Part shown: piece by piece, positions 1 to 8,079 of the stretch
Position numbering within the stretch: the stretch's first letter is position 1
Layout: every line of letters starts with the position of its first letter
Assembly: GCF_000264375.1 (NCBI RefSeq)
Contig: NZ_AJXW01000006.1
Span: 1-64,000 of the forward strand
Length of the DNA stretch: 64,000 nt
Direction: 5' to 3'
From: Rhodanobacter thiooxydans LCS2
Lineage (GTDB): Bacteria; Pseudomonadota; Gammaproteobacteria; Xanthomonadales; Rhodanobacteraceae
Position numbers and translations under genes: made by a program
Notes under the pieces: generated by a model
Told to the model about the DNA's origin: nothing
Databases searched by the model: none
What the model saw: only the letters and a program-made list of their open reading frames with translations

Positions 1-15
1 CGAGCGGGCTCCTAC
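1..15. repeat. Tail of a REP-like hairpin element (family A)
   Basis: The first 15 bases match the right end (CGAGCGGGCTCCTAC) of the 86-bp inverted-repeat element found complete at 4919-5004 and 28152-28237. The rest of this copy lies outside the window. Confidence 0.75.
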
Positions 16-41
16 AAAGAATCCATTCATTGGAGAACACC

Positions 42-743
42 ATGGCCACGCTGATCAAGATCAAGGACCTTGCCAAGACCTACGCGCGCGGCAAGCAGAA
101 AGTCGAAGTGCTGCACCACGTCAACCTGGACATTGCCGAGGGCGATTTTCTCGCGTTGATGGGGCCGTCCGGTTCCGGCAAGACCACCTTGCTCAACCTG
201 ATCGGCGGCCTGGACACGCCGAGCGCCGGCAGCATCAGCGTGGGCGGCCAGCGCATCGACCAGTTGGGTGGCGGCGCGCTGGCGAAGTGGCGTGCGTCGA
301 ATGTCGGCTTCGTGTTCCAGTTCTACAACCTGATGCCGATGCTGTCGGCGCAGCGCAACGTGGAGCTGCCATTGCTGCTGACCAAGCTGTCGGCGGCGCA
401 GCGCAGGAAGAACGCCGCCATCGCGCTGCAGCTGGTCGGCCTGGCCGACCGCGCGGGGCACAAGCCGGGCGAGCTCTCCGGCGGCCAGCAGCAGCGCGTG
501 GCGATCGCCCGCGCGATCGTCTCCGACCCCAGCCTGCTGGTCTGCGACGAACCCACCGGCGACCTCGACCGCCAGTCGGCCGAGGACGTGCTCGGCCTGC
601 TGCAGCAGCTCAACCGCGAGCACGGCAAGACCATCGTGATGGTCACCCACGATCCGAAGGCGGCCGAGTACGCCAGCCACACGCTGCACCTGGACAAGGG
701 CACGCTGGTCGAACAGGCGCTGGCCTGTGGAGGTCTCCCATGA
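42..743 (+). CDS. ABC exporter ATP-binding protein (MacB/LolD type)
   Basis: A 233-aa ATPase that would power a MacB-type ABC transporter at the inner membrane. It shows Walker A GPSGSGKTT near residue 45, the signature LSGGQQQR and Walker B LLVCDEPTGDLD, the LolD/MacB arrangement. The ATG at 42 is chosen over the upstream TTG at 30 because GGAG at 32-35 sits 6 nt before it. Its stop overlaps the start of the next permease (ATGA at 740-743), so the two are translationally coupled. The substrate cannot be read from sequence. A membrane-fusion partner, if there is one, would lie upstream of the window. Confidence 0.93.
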   Translation: MATLIKIKDLAKTYARGKQKVEVLHHVNLDIAEGDFLALMGPSGSGKTTLLNLIGGLDTPSAGSISVGGQRIDQLGGGALAKWRASNVGFVFQFYNLMPMLSAQRNVELPLLLTKLSAAQRRKNAAIALQLVGLADRAGHKPGELSGGQQQRVAIARAIVSDPSLLVCDEPTGDLDRQSAEDVLGLLQQLNREHGKTIVMVTHDPKAAEYASHTLHLDKGTLVEQALACGGLP

Positions 744-1906
744 AATACCTCCACCTGATCTGGGCGGCGCTGTTCCGGCGCAAGACCCGCACCGTCCTCA
801 CCCTGGTGTCGATCGTGGCCGCATTCCTGCTGTTCGGCATGCTCGACGGCGTGCGCACCAGTTTCGCCAACGCCGGCAAGAGCGCGGCCGGTGCCGAGCG
901 CCTGCAGACCGGCTCGAAGCTGTCGTTCATCCAGCCGTTGCCCTCGGCGCTGGAGGCGAAGATCGCCAACGTGCCCGGCGTGAAGGACGTGGCCTACGCC
1001 AACTGGTTCGGCGGCGCCTACCAGGACTCGCACAACCAGATCTTCACCTTCGCGGTGAGCCCGAACTACGTCGACATGTACCCGGAGATCGTCGTCGCGC
1101 CGGAGCAGCGCAAGGCGTTCGAAGCCACCCGCACCGGCGTGCTGGTCGGCGACGTGCTGGCGAAGAAGTACCACTGGAAGGTCGGCGACAAGATCCCGCT
1201 GATGTCGAACATCTTCCCCAACCGCGACGGCAGCAAGACCTGGACCGTCGACATCGCCGGCATCATGTACGCCAAGGATCCCGACCACGGCGAATTCCTG
1301 CAGGGCGGCATCCTGATGCACTGGAAGTACTTCGACGAGTCCAATCCTTACAACCAGGGGCAGGTGGGCTGGTACGTCAGCCGCGTGGCCGATCCTGCCC
1401 AGGCCGACCGGGTGGTGCAGGCGATCGACGCGTTGTCGGCCAACTCCGACCACGAGACCAAGACGCAGACCGAACAGGCCGCGATGGCGTCGTGGATCAA
1501 GCAGATGGCGAACATCGGCCTGATCGTGTTCTCGATCATGGGCGCGGTGTTCTTCACCCTGCTGTTCCTCACCGGCAACACCATGGCGCAGGCGGTGCGC
1601 GAGCGCACCTCGGAGCTGGGGGTGATGAAGACCATCGGCTTCTCCAGCACCAGCGTGCTGATGATCGTGCTGGCCGAATCGGTGCTGCTGGTGCTGATCG
1701 GCGGCGTGCTGGGGCTCGGCCTGGCGGCCGTGCTGGGGCCGGTGGTCAGCGCCGGCAGCGGCGGCGTCATCAACATGCCGCCGGTGCATGCGGGCAGCTG
1801 GCTGCTGGGCGTGGGCCTGATGGTCGCCATCGGACTGCTGGTGGGGGTGCTGCCCGCGTGGCGGGCGATGCGCCTGAACATCGTCGATGCACTGGCCGGC
1901 CGCTGA
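740..1906 (+). CDS. ABC transporter permease, FtsX/MacB family (first of two)
   Basis: A 388-aa inner-membrane permease. One N-terminal membrane segment (about residues 15-35) is followed by a large periplasmic MacB_PCD-like domain and a C-terminal FtsX domain with three membrane segments, including a VFSIMGAVFFTLLFLTG stretch. The ATG overlaps the ATPase stop and is preceded by GGAGG at 729-733. With the next gene it probably forms a heterodimeric transmembrane unit driven by the preceding ATPase. MacB-like systems export peptides, macrolides or lipoproteins; no specific substrate is supported here. Confidence 0.9.
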   Translation: MKYLHLIWAALFRRKTRTVLTLVSIVAAFLLFGMLDGVRTSFANAGKSAAGAERLQTGSKLSFIQPLPSALEAKIANVPGVKDVAYANWFGGAYQDSHNQIFTFAVSPNYVDMYPEIVVAPEQRKAFEATRTGVLVGDVLAKKYHWKVGDKIPLMSNIFPNRDGSKTWTVDIAGIMYAKDPDHGEFLQGGILMHWKYFDESNPYNQGQVGWYVSRVADPAQADRVVQAIDALSANSDHETKTQTEQAAMASWIKQMANIGLIVFSIMGAVFFTLLFLTGNTMAQAVRERTSELGVMKTIGFSSTSVLMIVLAESVLLVLIGGVLGLGLAAVLGPVVSAGSGGVINMPPVHAGSWLLGVGLMVAIGLLVGVLPAWRAMRLNIVDALAGR

Positions 1907-1919
1907 AGGAGAATCCGTC

Positions 1920-3245
1920 ATGGACAAGTTGAAATCGTTTCTGCGCGGCCTCGGCCTGAGCCTGGTCGTCGCCGCCGGCATCGCCGCCTGGACCGTGCTG
2001 CCGTGGCCGGCGCTGCTGGCGCTGGCCGTGCTGTTCGCGCTGTGGCTGCTGCTGGCGCGCACCGGTCGGCAGGCGGGCTCGGTCACTCGCGTCGGCGTCA
2101 GCACCCTGCCGCAGCGCATCGGTGCCTCGTCGGTGGTGGTCATCGGCGTCGCCGGCGTGGTCGCGGTGCTGGTGTCGATGCTGGCGATGGGCGTGGGCTA
2201 CCGCGAAACGTTGAGCAAGAGCGGCAGCGCCGACACCGCCATCGTGCTGCGCGGCGGTTCGGCCTCGGAGGTGTCCTCCGTGCTCGACCATGCCAGTACC
2301 ACGGTCATCGCGCAGGCGCCGGGCATTGCCCGCGACGCCGCCGGCAAGCCGATCGCCTCGCCGGAGCTGGTGGTGGCGGCGAACCTGCCGCTCAGCGATG
2401 GTAGCGGCGACGAGGGCAGCGTGCAGGTGCGCGGCGTCGGCGAGCAGGCCTGGACGCTGCGGCCGGAAGTGAAGATCGTCGCCGGGCGCAAGTTCAAGCC
2501 GGGCCTGCGCGAACTGGTGGTGGGCAAGGGCGCGCAGCGCCAGTTTGCCGATCTGGTGCCGGGCCGCGAGATCAAGCTGGGCAGCCAGACCTGGACCGTG
2601 GCCGGCGTGTCCGAGTCGGACAACGCGATGGATTCGGAACTGTGGGGCGACGCCAACGTGGTCGCCGACACCTACCGTCGCGGCAGCAGCCGTACCTCGG
2701 TGTTCGTGCGCCTGACCAACCCCGCGGCCTATGACGCGTTCAAGGCGGCGCTGTCCGCCGACCCGCGCCTGCAGGTGGACACCAGCACCACGCTGGACTA
2801 CTTCCGCAAGCAGTCCGAGGGCGTCACCAAGGCCATCACCATCATCGGCATCGTGGTCGGCGTGATCATGGCGATCGGCGCGGTGTTCGGCGCACTCAAC
2901 ACCATGTTCGCCACCGTCGCCACGCGCGCCCGCGAGATCGCCACGCTGCGCGCGATCGGCTTCCGCGGCCTGCCGGTGGTGGTGGCGGTGATGCTGGAGA
3001 CCATGCTGCTGGCGCTGCTCGGCGGCGTCGTCGGCGGCGCGCTGGCCTGGCTGGTGTTCAACGGCTACAGCGCCTCGACGCTGGCCCAGGGCACGGTCGG
3101 CACGCTCAGCTTCAAGCTGGCTGTGACTCCCGCGTTGCTGTGGACCGGCCTGAAGTGGGCGCTGGCGATCGGCTTCATCGGCGGTCTGTTCCCCGCCGTG
3201 CGCGCCGCGCGCCTGCCGGTGACCACGGCACTGCGCGAGCTGTAA
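1920..3245 (+). CDS. ABC transporter permease, FtsX/MacB family (second of two)
   Basis: A 441-aa permease of the same family but divergent from the preceding one. It has two hydrophobic stretches near the N-terminus (about residues 8-45 and 68-88), a periplasmic domain and three C-terminal membrane segments, with a TRAREIATLRAIGF motif typical of FtsX-type permeases before the penultimate helix. The ATG at 1920 is chosen because AAGGAG at 1906-1911 is well placed; an in-frame upstream ATG at 1887 lies inside the previous gene. It is the last gene of the operon and is followed by a perfect hairpin at 3256-3282. Confidence 0.9.
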   Translation: MDKLKSFLRGLGLSLVVAAGIAAWTVLPWPALLALAVLFALWLLLARTGRQAGSVTRVGVSTLPQRIGASSVVVIGVAGVVAVLVSMLAMGVGYRETLSKSGSADTAIVLRGGSASEVSSVLDHASTTVIAQAPGIARDAAGKPIASPELVVAANLPLSDGSGDEGSVQVRGVGEQAWTLRPEVKIVAGRKFKPGLRELVVGKGAQRQFADLVPGREIKLGSQTWTVAGVSESDNAMDSELWGDANVVADTYRRGSSRTSVFVRLTNPAAYDAFKAALSADPRLQVDTSTTLDYFRKQSEGVTKAITIIGIVVGVIMAIGAVFGALNTMFATVATRAREIATLRAIGFRGLPVVVAVMLETMLLALLGGVVGGALAWLVFNGYSASTLAQGTVGTLSFKLAVTPALLWTGLKWALAIGFIGGLFPAVRAARLPVTTALREL

Positions 3246-3255
3246 TGCAAACCAT

Positions 3256-3282
3256 GCAGGAGCGCACTCTATGCGCTCCTGC
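3256..3282. terminator. Perfect 11-bp hairpin after the ABC operon
   Basis: GCAGGAGCGCA at 3256-3266 pairs exactly with TGCGCTCCTGC at 3272-3282 across a 5-nt loop, 10 nt after the permease stop. There is no T-run, so it could be an mRNA 3'-end stabiliser or a small repeat rather than a Rho-independent terminator. Confidence 0.45.
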
Positions 3283-3306
3283 GCATCACCGGCGGCACGC
3301 AGAGCC

Positions 3307-3370
3307 GTAGGGCGGGTACTGCCCGCCGCTCTCCGTCACTGCGCGAATTGGCGGGCAGTGCCCGCCCTAC
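3307..3370. repeat. Inverted repeat, family B (GTAGGGCGGG...CCCGCCCTAC)
   Basis: A 64-bp palindromic unit. GTAGGGCGGGTACTGCCCGCC at its left end is mirrored at its right end by GGCGGGCAGTGCCCGCCCTAC. A diverged relative lies at 20234-20306. Both are between genes, as expected for a REP-like element. Confidence 0.75.
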
Positions 3371-3425
3371 ACTCATTGGAAAGGAGTCCCGGATTGTCGG
3401 CTTCTCCGAATCCGAATCCCGGCCC

Positions 3426-4838
3426 TCAAGGCATCACCGGCGGCACGTAAGTCAGCGTCATGCCCAGCAGCCACAGCATGCCCAGCACCAGTGGCACGTG
3501 CACCACCAGCTGCATGAAGGTGTAGCCGACCACGTCGCGCGCCTTCAGCCCGAGTACGCCGAGCAGCGGCAGCATCCAGAACGGATTGATCAGGTTCGGC
3601 AGCGCCTCGGCCGCGTTGTACACCTGCACCGCCCAGCCCAGGTGCACGTGCAGGTCGTTCGCCGCCTGCATCACGTACGGCGCCTCGACCAGCCACTTGC
3701 CGCCGCCGGAGGGCACGAAGAAACCTAAGATGGCCGAGTACGCGCCCATCACCGCGGGGAAGCTTTCCTGACCGGCGATGTGCACGAACAGGTTCGACAA
3801 GCGGTGCGCCAGCGTCGAGCCATCGGCGCCAGGAACATGGGTGAGCAGGGCGGCGATGCCGCCGTACAGCGGGAACTGGATCAGCACGCCCGACGTGCTC
3901 GGCACCGCGCGATGCACGGCGTCGAGGAAGCTGCGCGGGCGCCAGTGCAGCAGGATGCCGAGGGTGAGGAACAGGAAGTTGTAGGTGTTGAGGTTGGCGA
4001 TCGCGGTCACCGCCGGCTTGCTGGCGAATTCGTGGCCCAGCCAGCCCAGTCCGAGCAGGCCGATCGCCAGCGCCAGCAGCGGACTGTATTCCAGCCACTC
4101 GCCCGGACGCGTGCGTGGCGGCAGCGCCGGCGTGGAGCTTTCGCCGATGTCGAAATCCTTCGAGGTGCGCGCGTTCGCATCCGACGGCGCGGTGAACCAG
4201 CACACCAGCAGCGAGACCACGATCAGCACCGCGGTCAGCACGATCGACTGCCACAGGAAGATGGTCTGGCTGAACGGCAGCACGCCGGTGATCGCCAGCA
4301 GCCCCGGCGGCATGCTGGCCGGGTTCGCCTGCAGCTGCGCCGCCGACGAGGACAGGCCCATCGCCCAGATCGCGCCAAGGCCGAGATACGCCGCCGCACC
4401 GGCCGCACGGTAATCCATGCGCAGGTCCTCGCGCCGCGCCAGCGCGCGCACCAGCAACCCGCCAAACACCAGCGAGAAGCCCCACGAGAGCAGCGAGGCC
4501 AGCATGCTGACCAGCGCGATGTAGACGATCGCGCCGCGGCCTGTGCGCGGCGCCCGCGCCAGCACGTCGATGAAGCGCGCCACCACCGGCGCGGTGGCCA
4601 GCACGTAGCCGCCGATCACCACGAACGCCATCTGCATGGTGAACGGGATCAGGCTCCAGAAGCCGTCGCCGAACGCGGTGACCGTGGCCGTCGGCGTGGC
4701 GCCGAAGGCGAACGCTGCCAGCGCCACGACGACCACGCCCAGCGCGGCGAACACCCATGCATCCGGAAACCAGCGCTCCGCCCAAGCGGCGCTGCGCAAT
4801 GCCGCGCGCGCCATCCACCCGTCCTGCCTCGCGTTCAT
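3426..4838 (-). CDS. Short-chain fatty acid transporter (AtoE family)
   Basis: A 470-aa polytopic inner-membrane protein with about a dozen hydrophobic segments. The family signature is visible in the FTMQMAFVVIGGYVLATAP and GLSSSAAQLQANPASMP regions. AtoE proteins are assigned to uptake of short-chain fatty acids such as acetoacetate or butyrate. No atoDAB catabolic genes are nearby, so the substrate is family-based inference. The ATG at 4838 gives a normal family length. The gene stands alone: a repeat lies at its 3' side and a REP-like hairpin upstream. Confidence 0.88.
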   Translation of the reverse strand: MNARQDGWMARAALRSAAWAERWFPDAWVFAALGVVVVALAAFAFGATPTATVTAFGDGFWSLIPFTMQMAFVVIGGYVLATAPVVARFIDVLARAPRTGRGAIVYIALVSMLASLLSWGFSLVFGGLLVRALARREDLRMDYRAAGAAAYLGLGAIWAMGLSSSAAQLQANPASMPPGLLAITGVLPFSQTIFLWQSIVLTAVLIVVSLLVCWFTAPSDANARTSKDFDIGESSTPALPPRTRPGEWLEYSPLLALAIGLLGLGWLGHEFASKPAVTAIANLNTYNFLFLTLGILLHWRPRSFLDAVHRAVPSTSGVLIQFPLYGGIAALLTHVPGADGSTLAHRLSNLFVHIAGQESFPAVMGAYSAILGFFVPSGGGKWLVEAPYVMQAANDLHVHLGWAVQVYNAAEALPNLINPFWMLPLLGVLGLKARDVVGYTFMQLVVHVPLVLGMLWLLGMTLTYVPPVMP

Positions 4839-4918
4839 GCCGCTCTCCGCCGGTGACTCGCGCCATCGTCGCGCGGCGGTGGCCGCGTGGGCAAGCCGAC
4901 CATGGTCGAGAACACCAG

Positions 4919-5004
4919 GTAGGAGCCCGCTCGCGGGCGATGCTTTGAAAGCCGGGATTCCGGATCCGCGAAAGCAAGAGCATCGCCCGCGAGCGGGCTC
5001 CTAC
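4919..5004. repeat. REP-like hairpin element, family A, complete copy
   Basis: An 86-bp element with roughly 26-bp inverted arms (GTAGGAGCCCGCTCGCGGGC at the left, its complement at the right) around a centre reading CCGGGATTCCGGA. It is nearly identical in length and arms to 28152-28237. Its last bases (CTAC) supply the TAG stop of the convergent transporter gene that ends at 5001. Confidence 0.9.
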
Positions 5005-5927
5005 GGTTCTGCGGTGTTTCCCTTGCGCTTCGCCAGCGTGATCACCGCCACGCCGGCCAGGATGATCGCCATGCCGGCCAGGTCGAACGGCCCCACGTGC
5101 TCGCCGGCCAGCAGCACGCCGAACAGCACCGCCACCGGCGGGTTCACGTAGGCGTAGCTGGTGGCCAGCGCCGGGCGCGCGTGCTTGAGCACGTACAGGT
5201 AGGCGCTGAACGCGATGATCGAGCCGAACACCGCCAGGTAGACGATCGCCAGAGTGGAACGCAGGGTCGGATGCACCGGCAGCCGTTCACCGCTGAGCAG
5301 GGCAAAGCCGAGCAGCGCGGCGCTGCCGCAGATCATCTGCGCGGCGGTGTTCATCGGACCGGGCGGCATTGCCTGGCGCCGGCTCCACACCGAGCCGAAC
5401 GCCCAGGCCGCCGCGGCTACCAGCAGGGCAGCCGCGCCGATCGACGAGCCGGCCAGGCTGCTGCCCAGGTTCAGCACGATCACGCCGGCGAAGCCGATGG
5501 CCAGGCCGATCGACTCGCGCCGGTGCGGCCACTCGCCATACATGCCCGAAAACAGCGCCGCGAACAGCGGCATGCTGGCGACTGCCACCGCGGCGATGCC
5601 CGAGCTCACCCGCTGCTCGGCGAAGCACACGAGGCCGTTGCCCAGGCCGAGCAGCAGCAGGCCGGCGACTGCCGCGTTGCGCCACTGCTCGCGCGTCGGC
5701 GGTGCCATGCCGCGGCAGCGCAGGAAGCCATACAGCGCCACGCCGGCGCCGAGGAAACGCACGCCGGCGAGCAGGAATGGCGGCCAGCTTTCCAGCGCGA
5801 AGCGGATGCCCAGGTAGGTCGAGCCCCAGATCACGTACAACGCCAGCAGCGCCAACGGAATCAGAAAGCCGGGATCAGTCAGGCGGCGCGGCCTTGCGGC
5901 CGCGATGGAGGCAGCGGTATCGGACAT
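5001..5927 (-). CDS. EamA/DMT-family transporter (YedA-like)
   Basis: A 308-aa inner-membrane protein with ten predicted membrane segments in two EamA repeats. The N-terminal YVIWGSTYLGIRFA and the C-terminal SYAYVNPPVAVLFG motifs are typical of YedA-like drug/metabolite exporters. The exported metabolite is unknown. The stop codon TAG is contributed by the end of the REP-like element at 4919-5004, so insertion of that element may have set the present C-terminus. Confidence 0.88.
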   Translation of the reverse strand: MSDTAASIAAARPRRLTDPGFLIPLALLALYVIWGSTYLGIRFALESWPPFLLAGVRFLGAGVALYGFLRCRGMAPPTREQWRNAAVAGLLLLGLGNGLVCFAEQRVSSGIAAVAVASMPLFAALFSGMYGEWPHRRESIGLAIGFAGVIVLNLGSSLAGSSIGAAALLVAAAAWAFGSVWSRRQAMPPGPMNTAAQMICGSAALLGFALLSGERLPVHPTLRSTLAIVYLAVFGSIIAFSAYLYVLKHARPALATSYAYVNPPVAVLFGVLLAGEHVGPFDLAGMAIILAGVAVITLAKRKGNTAEP

Positions 5928-5981
5928 GGGGGTGGATCGCGTGGGGAAGGCGCATTATCCGCCGGTTTCCCCGCCGCGGGT

Positions 5982-6257
5982 TCAATGCGTGACCGGTCGT
6001 CCCTGGCGGATCACCACGAACTCGCCTTCCATCACGGCCGGCCTAGCATCTGTCCTGGCAGCGGCCGGTCGGGCCGGGGTGCTGACCAGCTTCCACTGGC
6101 GCACGGCCAGCCACACCAGGCCACCGAGCAGCAGCACGCTGGCTACCACCAGCCCGAACACCAGCAGCACACCCAGCACCGCGATGCCGAGCAGCAACGA
6201 CAGGGCACGCGCCAGCGGATGGCGGGGACGATGGTGGAGCGGCAGGACAAAACGCAT
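5982..6257 (-). CDS. Small membrane protein of unknown function
   Basis: A 91-aa protein not recognised as a named family. It has a basic, His-rich N-terminus (MRFVLPLHHRPRHP), about 35 hydrophobic residues at roughly 15-50 that could be one long or two short membrane helices, and a soluble tail of about 40 residues. No clear Shine-Dalgarno precedes the ATG at 6257. It is transcribed away from the Rieske gene and its function cannot be assigned. Confidence 0.55.
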   Translation of the reverse strand: MRFVLPLHHRPRHPLARALSLLLGIAVLGVLLVFGLVVASVLLLGGLVWLAVRQWKLVSTPARPAAARTDARPAVMEGEFVVIRQGRPVTH

Positions 6258-6276
6258 GTGTTAAAAATCCGTGTGG

Positions 6277-6282
6277 TAAAAT
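6277..6282 (+). promoter_or_regulatory. Candidate -10 box before the Rieske gene
   Basis: TAAAAT preceded by TGTGG lies 54 nt before the Rieske ATG in the divergent intergenic gap. No convincing -35 box was found, so this is tentative. Confidence 0.3.
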
Positions 6283-6335
6283 CAACGACTTACGCGTGCA
6301 ACCATGGGGCCATCCGGCCCGCGAGGCAAGTGCCG

Positions 6336-6695
6336 ATGGATACATTCACTCCCGCCCAGTCGACGAACCGGCAGGCGCTGTGCCGGCTGGACGAGATCCC
6401 CGATGGCGGCGCCACCGCCGTCGACGCCCGCCTGCTCGACGGCGAGGAAAGCCTGATCCTGCTGCGCCAGGGCGACGAGGTGCGCGGCTATCTCAACATC
6501 TGCCCGCACGCCGGCCGCCGTCTCGACTACGCCCCCGGCAAGTTCCTGCTGAAGGGCGACACCCTGACCTGCTGCGTGCACGGCGCCACCTTCAACCAGG
6601 CCGACGGCCTGTGCATCGGCGGCCCCTGCCGCGGCGAGCATCTGCGCACGGTGGCAGTGCAGGTGGAGGCGGGCGTGGTGAAGCTGGCGCAGTGA
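6336..6695 (+). CDS. Rieske [2Fe-2S] domain protein
   Basis: A 119-aa single-domain Rieske protein. The cluster ligands appear as CPH (Cys56, His58) and CCVH (Cys79, His82), matching the C-x-H...C-x2-H pattern. It has no signal peptide or membrane anchor, so it is likely a soluble ferredoxin-like protein of the NirD/BphF type. The ATG at 6336 puts the domain at the N-terminus; longer frames upstream are antisense to the EamA gene. The electron partner is not encoded next to it. Confidence 0.9.
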   Translation: MDTFTPAQSTNRQALCRLDEIPDGGATAVDARLLDGEESLILLRQGDEVRGYLNICPHAGRRLDYAPGKFLLKGDTLTCCVHGATFNQADGLCIGGPCRGEHLRTVAVQVEAGVVKLAQ

Positions 6696-6710
6696 GGCTG
6701 GGGGATCGGG

Positions 6711-7979
6711 TTACAGCCGGCCGTCCACCGCAGCGGGCGGCAGCAGGCTCTTGATGTCGAACACGACACAGTTCTCGCGGCCGTAGCGGCGGATGTCCGC
6801 GTCGCCGTGGCCGAGGAAATCCCGGTGCGCCACGGCCAGCACGATGGCGTCGTAAGCATGCTCGACAGGCGCGTCGATTGGAGTGATGCCGAGTTTCTGC
6901 AGGGCTTCCTCAGGGTCGGCCCAGGGGTCGTGTACATCCACCCGGGCATGCGTGGCCTCGAGCTCGCGCACGATTTCCACTACGCGCGTGTTGCGCAGGT
7001 CTGGGCAGTTCTCCTTGAAGGTCAGGCCGAGCACCAGGATGCGCGAGTCGACCACGTGGATGCGCTTGTTCGCCATCAGGCGGATCACCTGGTGCGCCAC
7101 GTACAGCCCCATGCGGCTGTTGATGCGCCGCGCGGCGAGGATCAGCTCGGGGTGGTAGCCGAGGATGGTGGCCTTGTGCGTGAGGTAGTACGGGTCCACC
7201 CCGATGCAGTGGCCGCCGACCAGGCCGGGCTTGAACGGCAGGAAGTTCCACTTGGTGCCGGCGGCGTCGAGCACGTCCTGGGTGTCGATACCCATGGTGT
7301 TGAAGATCATCGCCAGTTCGTTCACCAGCGCGATGTTGACGTCGCGCTGGGTGTCCTCGATCACCTTGGCCGCCTCGGCCACCTTGATGCTGGGCGCCTT
7401 GTGCGTGCCGGCGGTGATGATGCGGCGGTACAAAGCATCGACGAAGTCGGCGGTTTCCGGGGTGGAGCCGGACGTGATCTTGGTGATCGTGGGCAGCCGG
7501 TGCAGCTTGTCGCCGGGGTTGACCCGCTCCGGGCTGTAGCCGCAGGTGAAGTCGTGGTTGAAGCGCAGTCCGGAGGTGCGTTCCAGCACCGGCACGCAGA
7601 TTTCCTCGGTGGTGCCGGGGTAGACGGTGGATTCGTAGATCACCACGTCGCCGCGCTTGAGCACGCTGCCGATGCTGGCGCTGGCGCTCTCCAGCGGGCG
7701 CATGTCCGGCCGGTTCGCCTCGTCCACCGGAGTGGGCACGGTGACGATGAACACGTTGCATCGCGCGAGGTCGCGCACGTCGGTGGTGAAGCTGAGCCGG
7801 CCGGCCGCGGCGAGTTCCCCGGCGGGGGTTTCGAGCGTGTGGTCGTGGCCCTGCCGCAGTTCGTCGACCCGGCTGGCGCTGGTGTCAAAGCCGATGGTGT
7901 CCAGCTGCTTGCCGAACTCCACCGCAAGCGGCAGCCCGACGTAGCCGAGCCCGACGAGGGCGATCCCGGGTTCGTTCAA
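6711..7979 (-). CDS. tviB: UDP-sugar 6-dehydrogenase (TviB/WbpO type)
   Basis: A 422-aa nucleotide-sugar dehydrogenase that oxidises C6 of a UDP-hexose, probably UDP-GlcNAc or UDP-GalNAc, to the uronic acid with NAD. It has the N-terminal dinucleotide fold (GLGYVG at residues 8-13), the YSPERVNPGD region of the VI-polysaccharide subfamily and the catalytic Cys258 in GGHCIGVDPYYL. The start is a TTG preceded by AGGGA. The product would feed an exopolysaccharide, LPS or capsule, but no glycosyltransferases are near. The subfamily is a recognition call; the exact substrate is inferred. Confidence 0.85.
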   Translation of the reverse strand: MNEPGIALVGLGYVGLPLAVEFGKQLDTIGFDTSASRVDELRQGHDHTLETPAGELAAAGRLSFTTDVRDLARCNVFIVTVPTPVDEANRPDMRPLESASASIGSVLKRGDVVIYESTVYPGTTEEICVPVLERTSGLRFNHDFTCGYSPERVNPGDKLHRLPTITKITSGSTPETADFVDALYRRIITAGTHKAPSIKVAEAAKVIEDTQRDVNIALVNELAMIFNTMGIDTQDVLDAAGTKWNFLPFKPGLVGGHCIGVDPYYLTHKATILGYHPELILAARRINSRMGLYVAHQVIRLMANKRIHVVDSRILVLGLTFKENCPDLRNTRVVEIVRELEATHARVDVHDPWADPEEALQKLGITPIDAPVEHAYDAIVLAVAHRDFLGHGDADIRRYGRENCVVFDIKSLLPPAAVDGRL

Positions 7980-8079
7980 GTGCGTATTCCCTGTTGCTGA
8001 TGGCGGCGCATCGTGCGGCGCGCGGTCCGGCGGCGAAAATACCAGCGATGCGTGCTGCAGTCGCTCGTCCGGCGTGCAT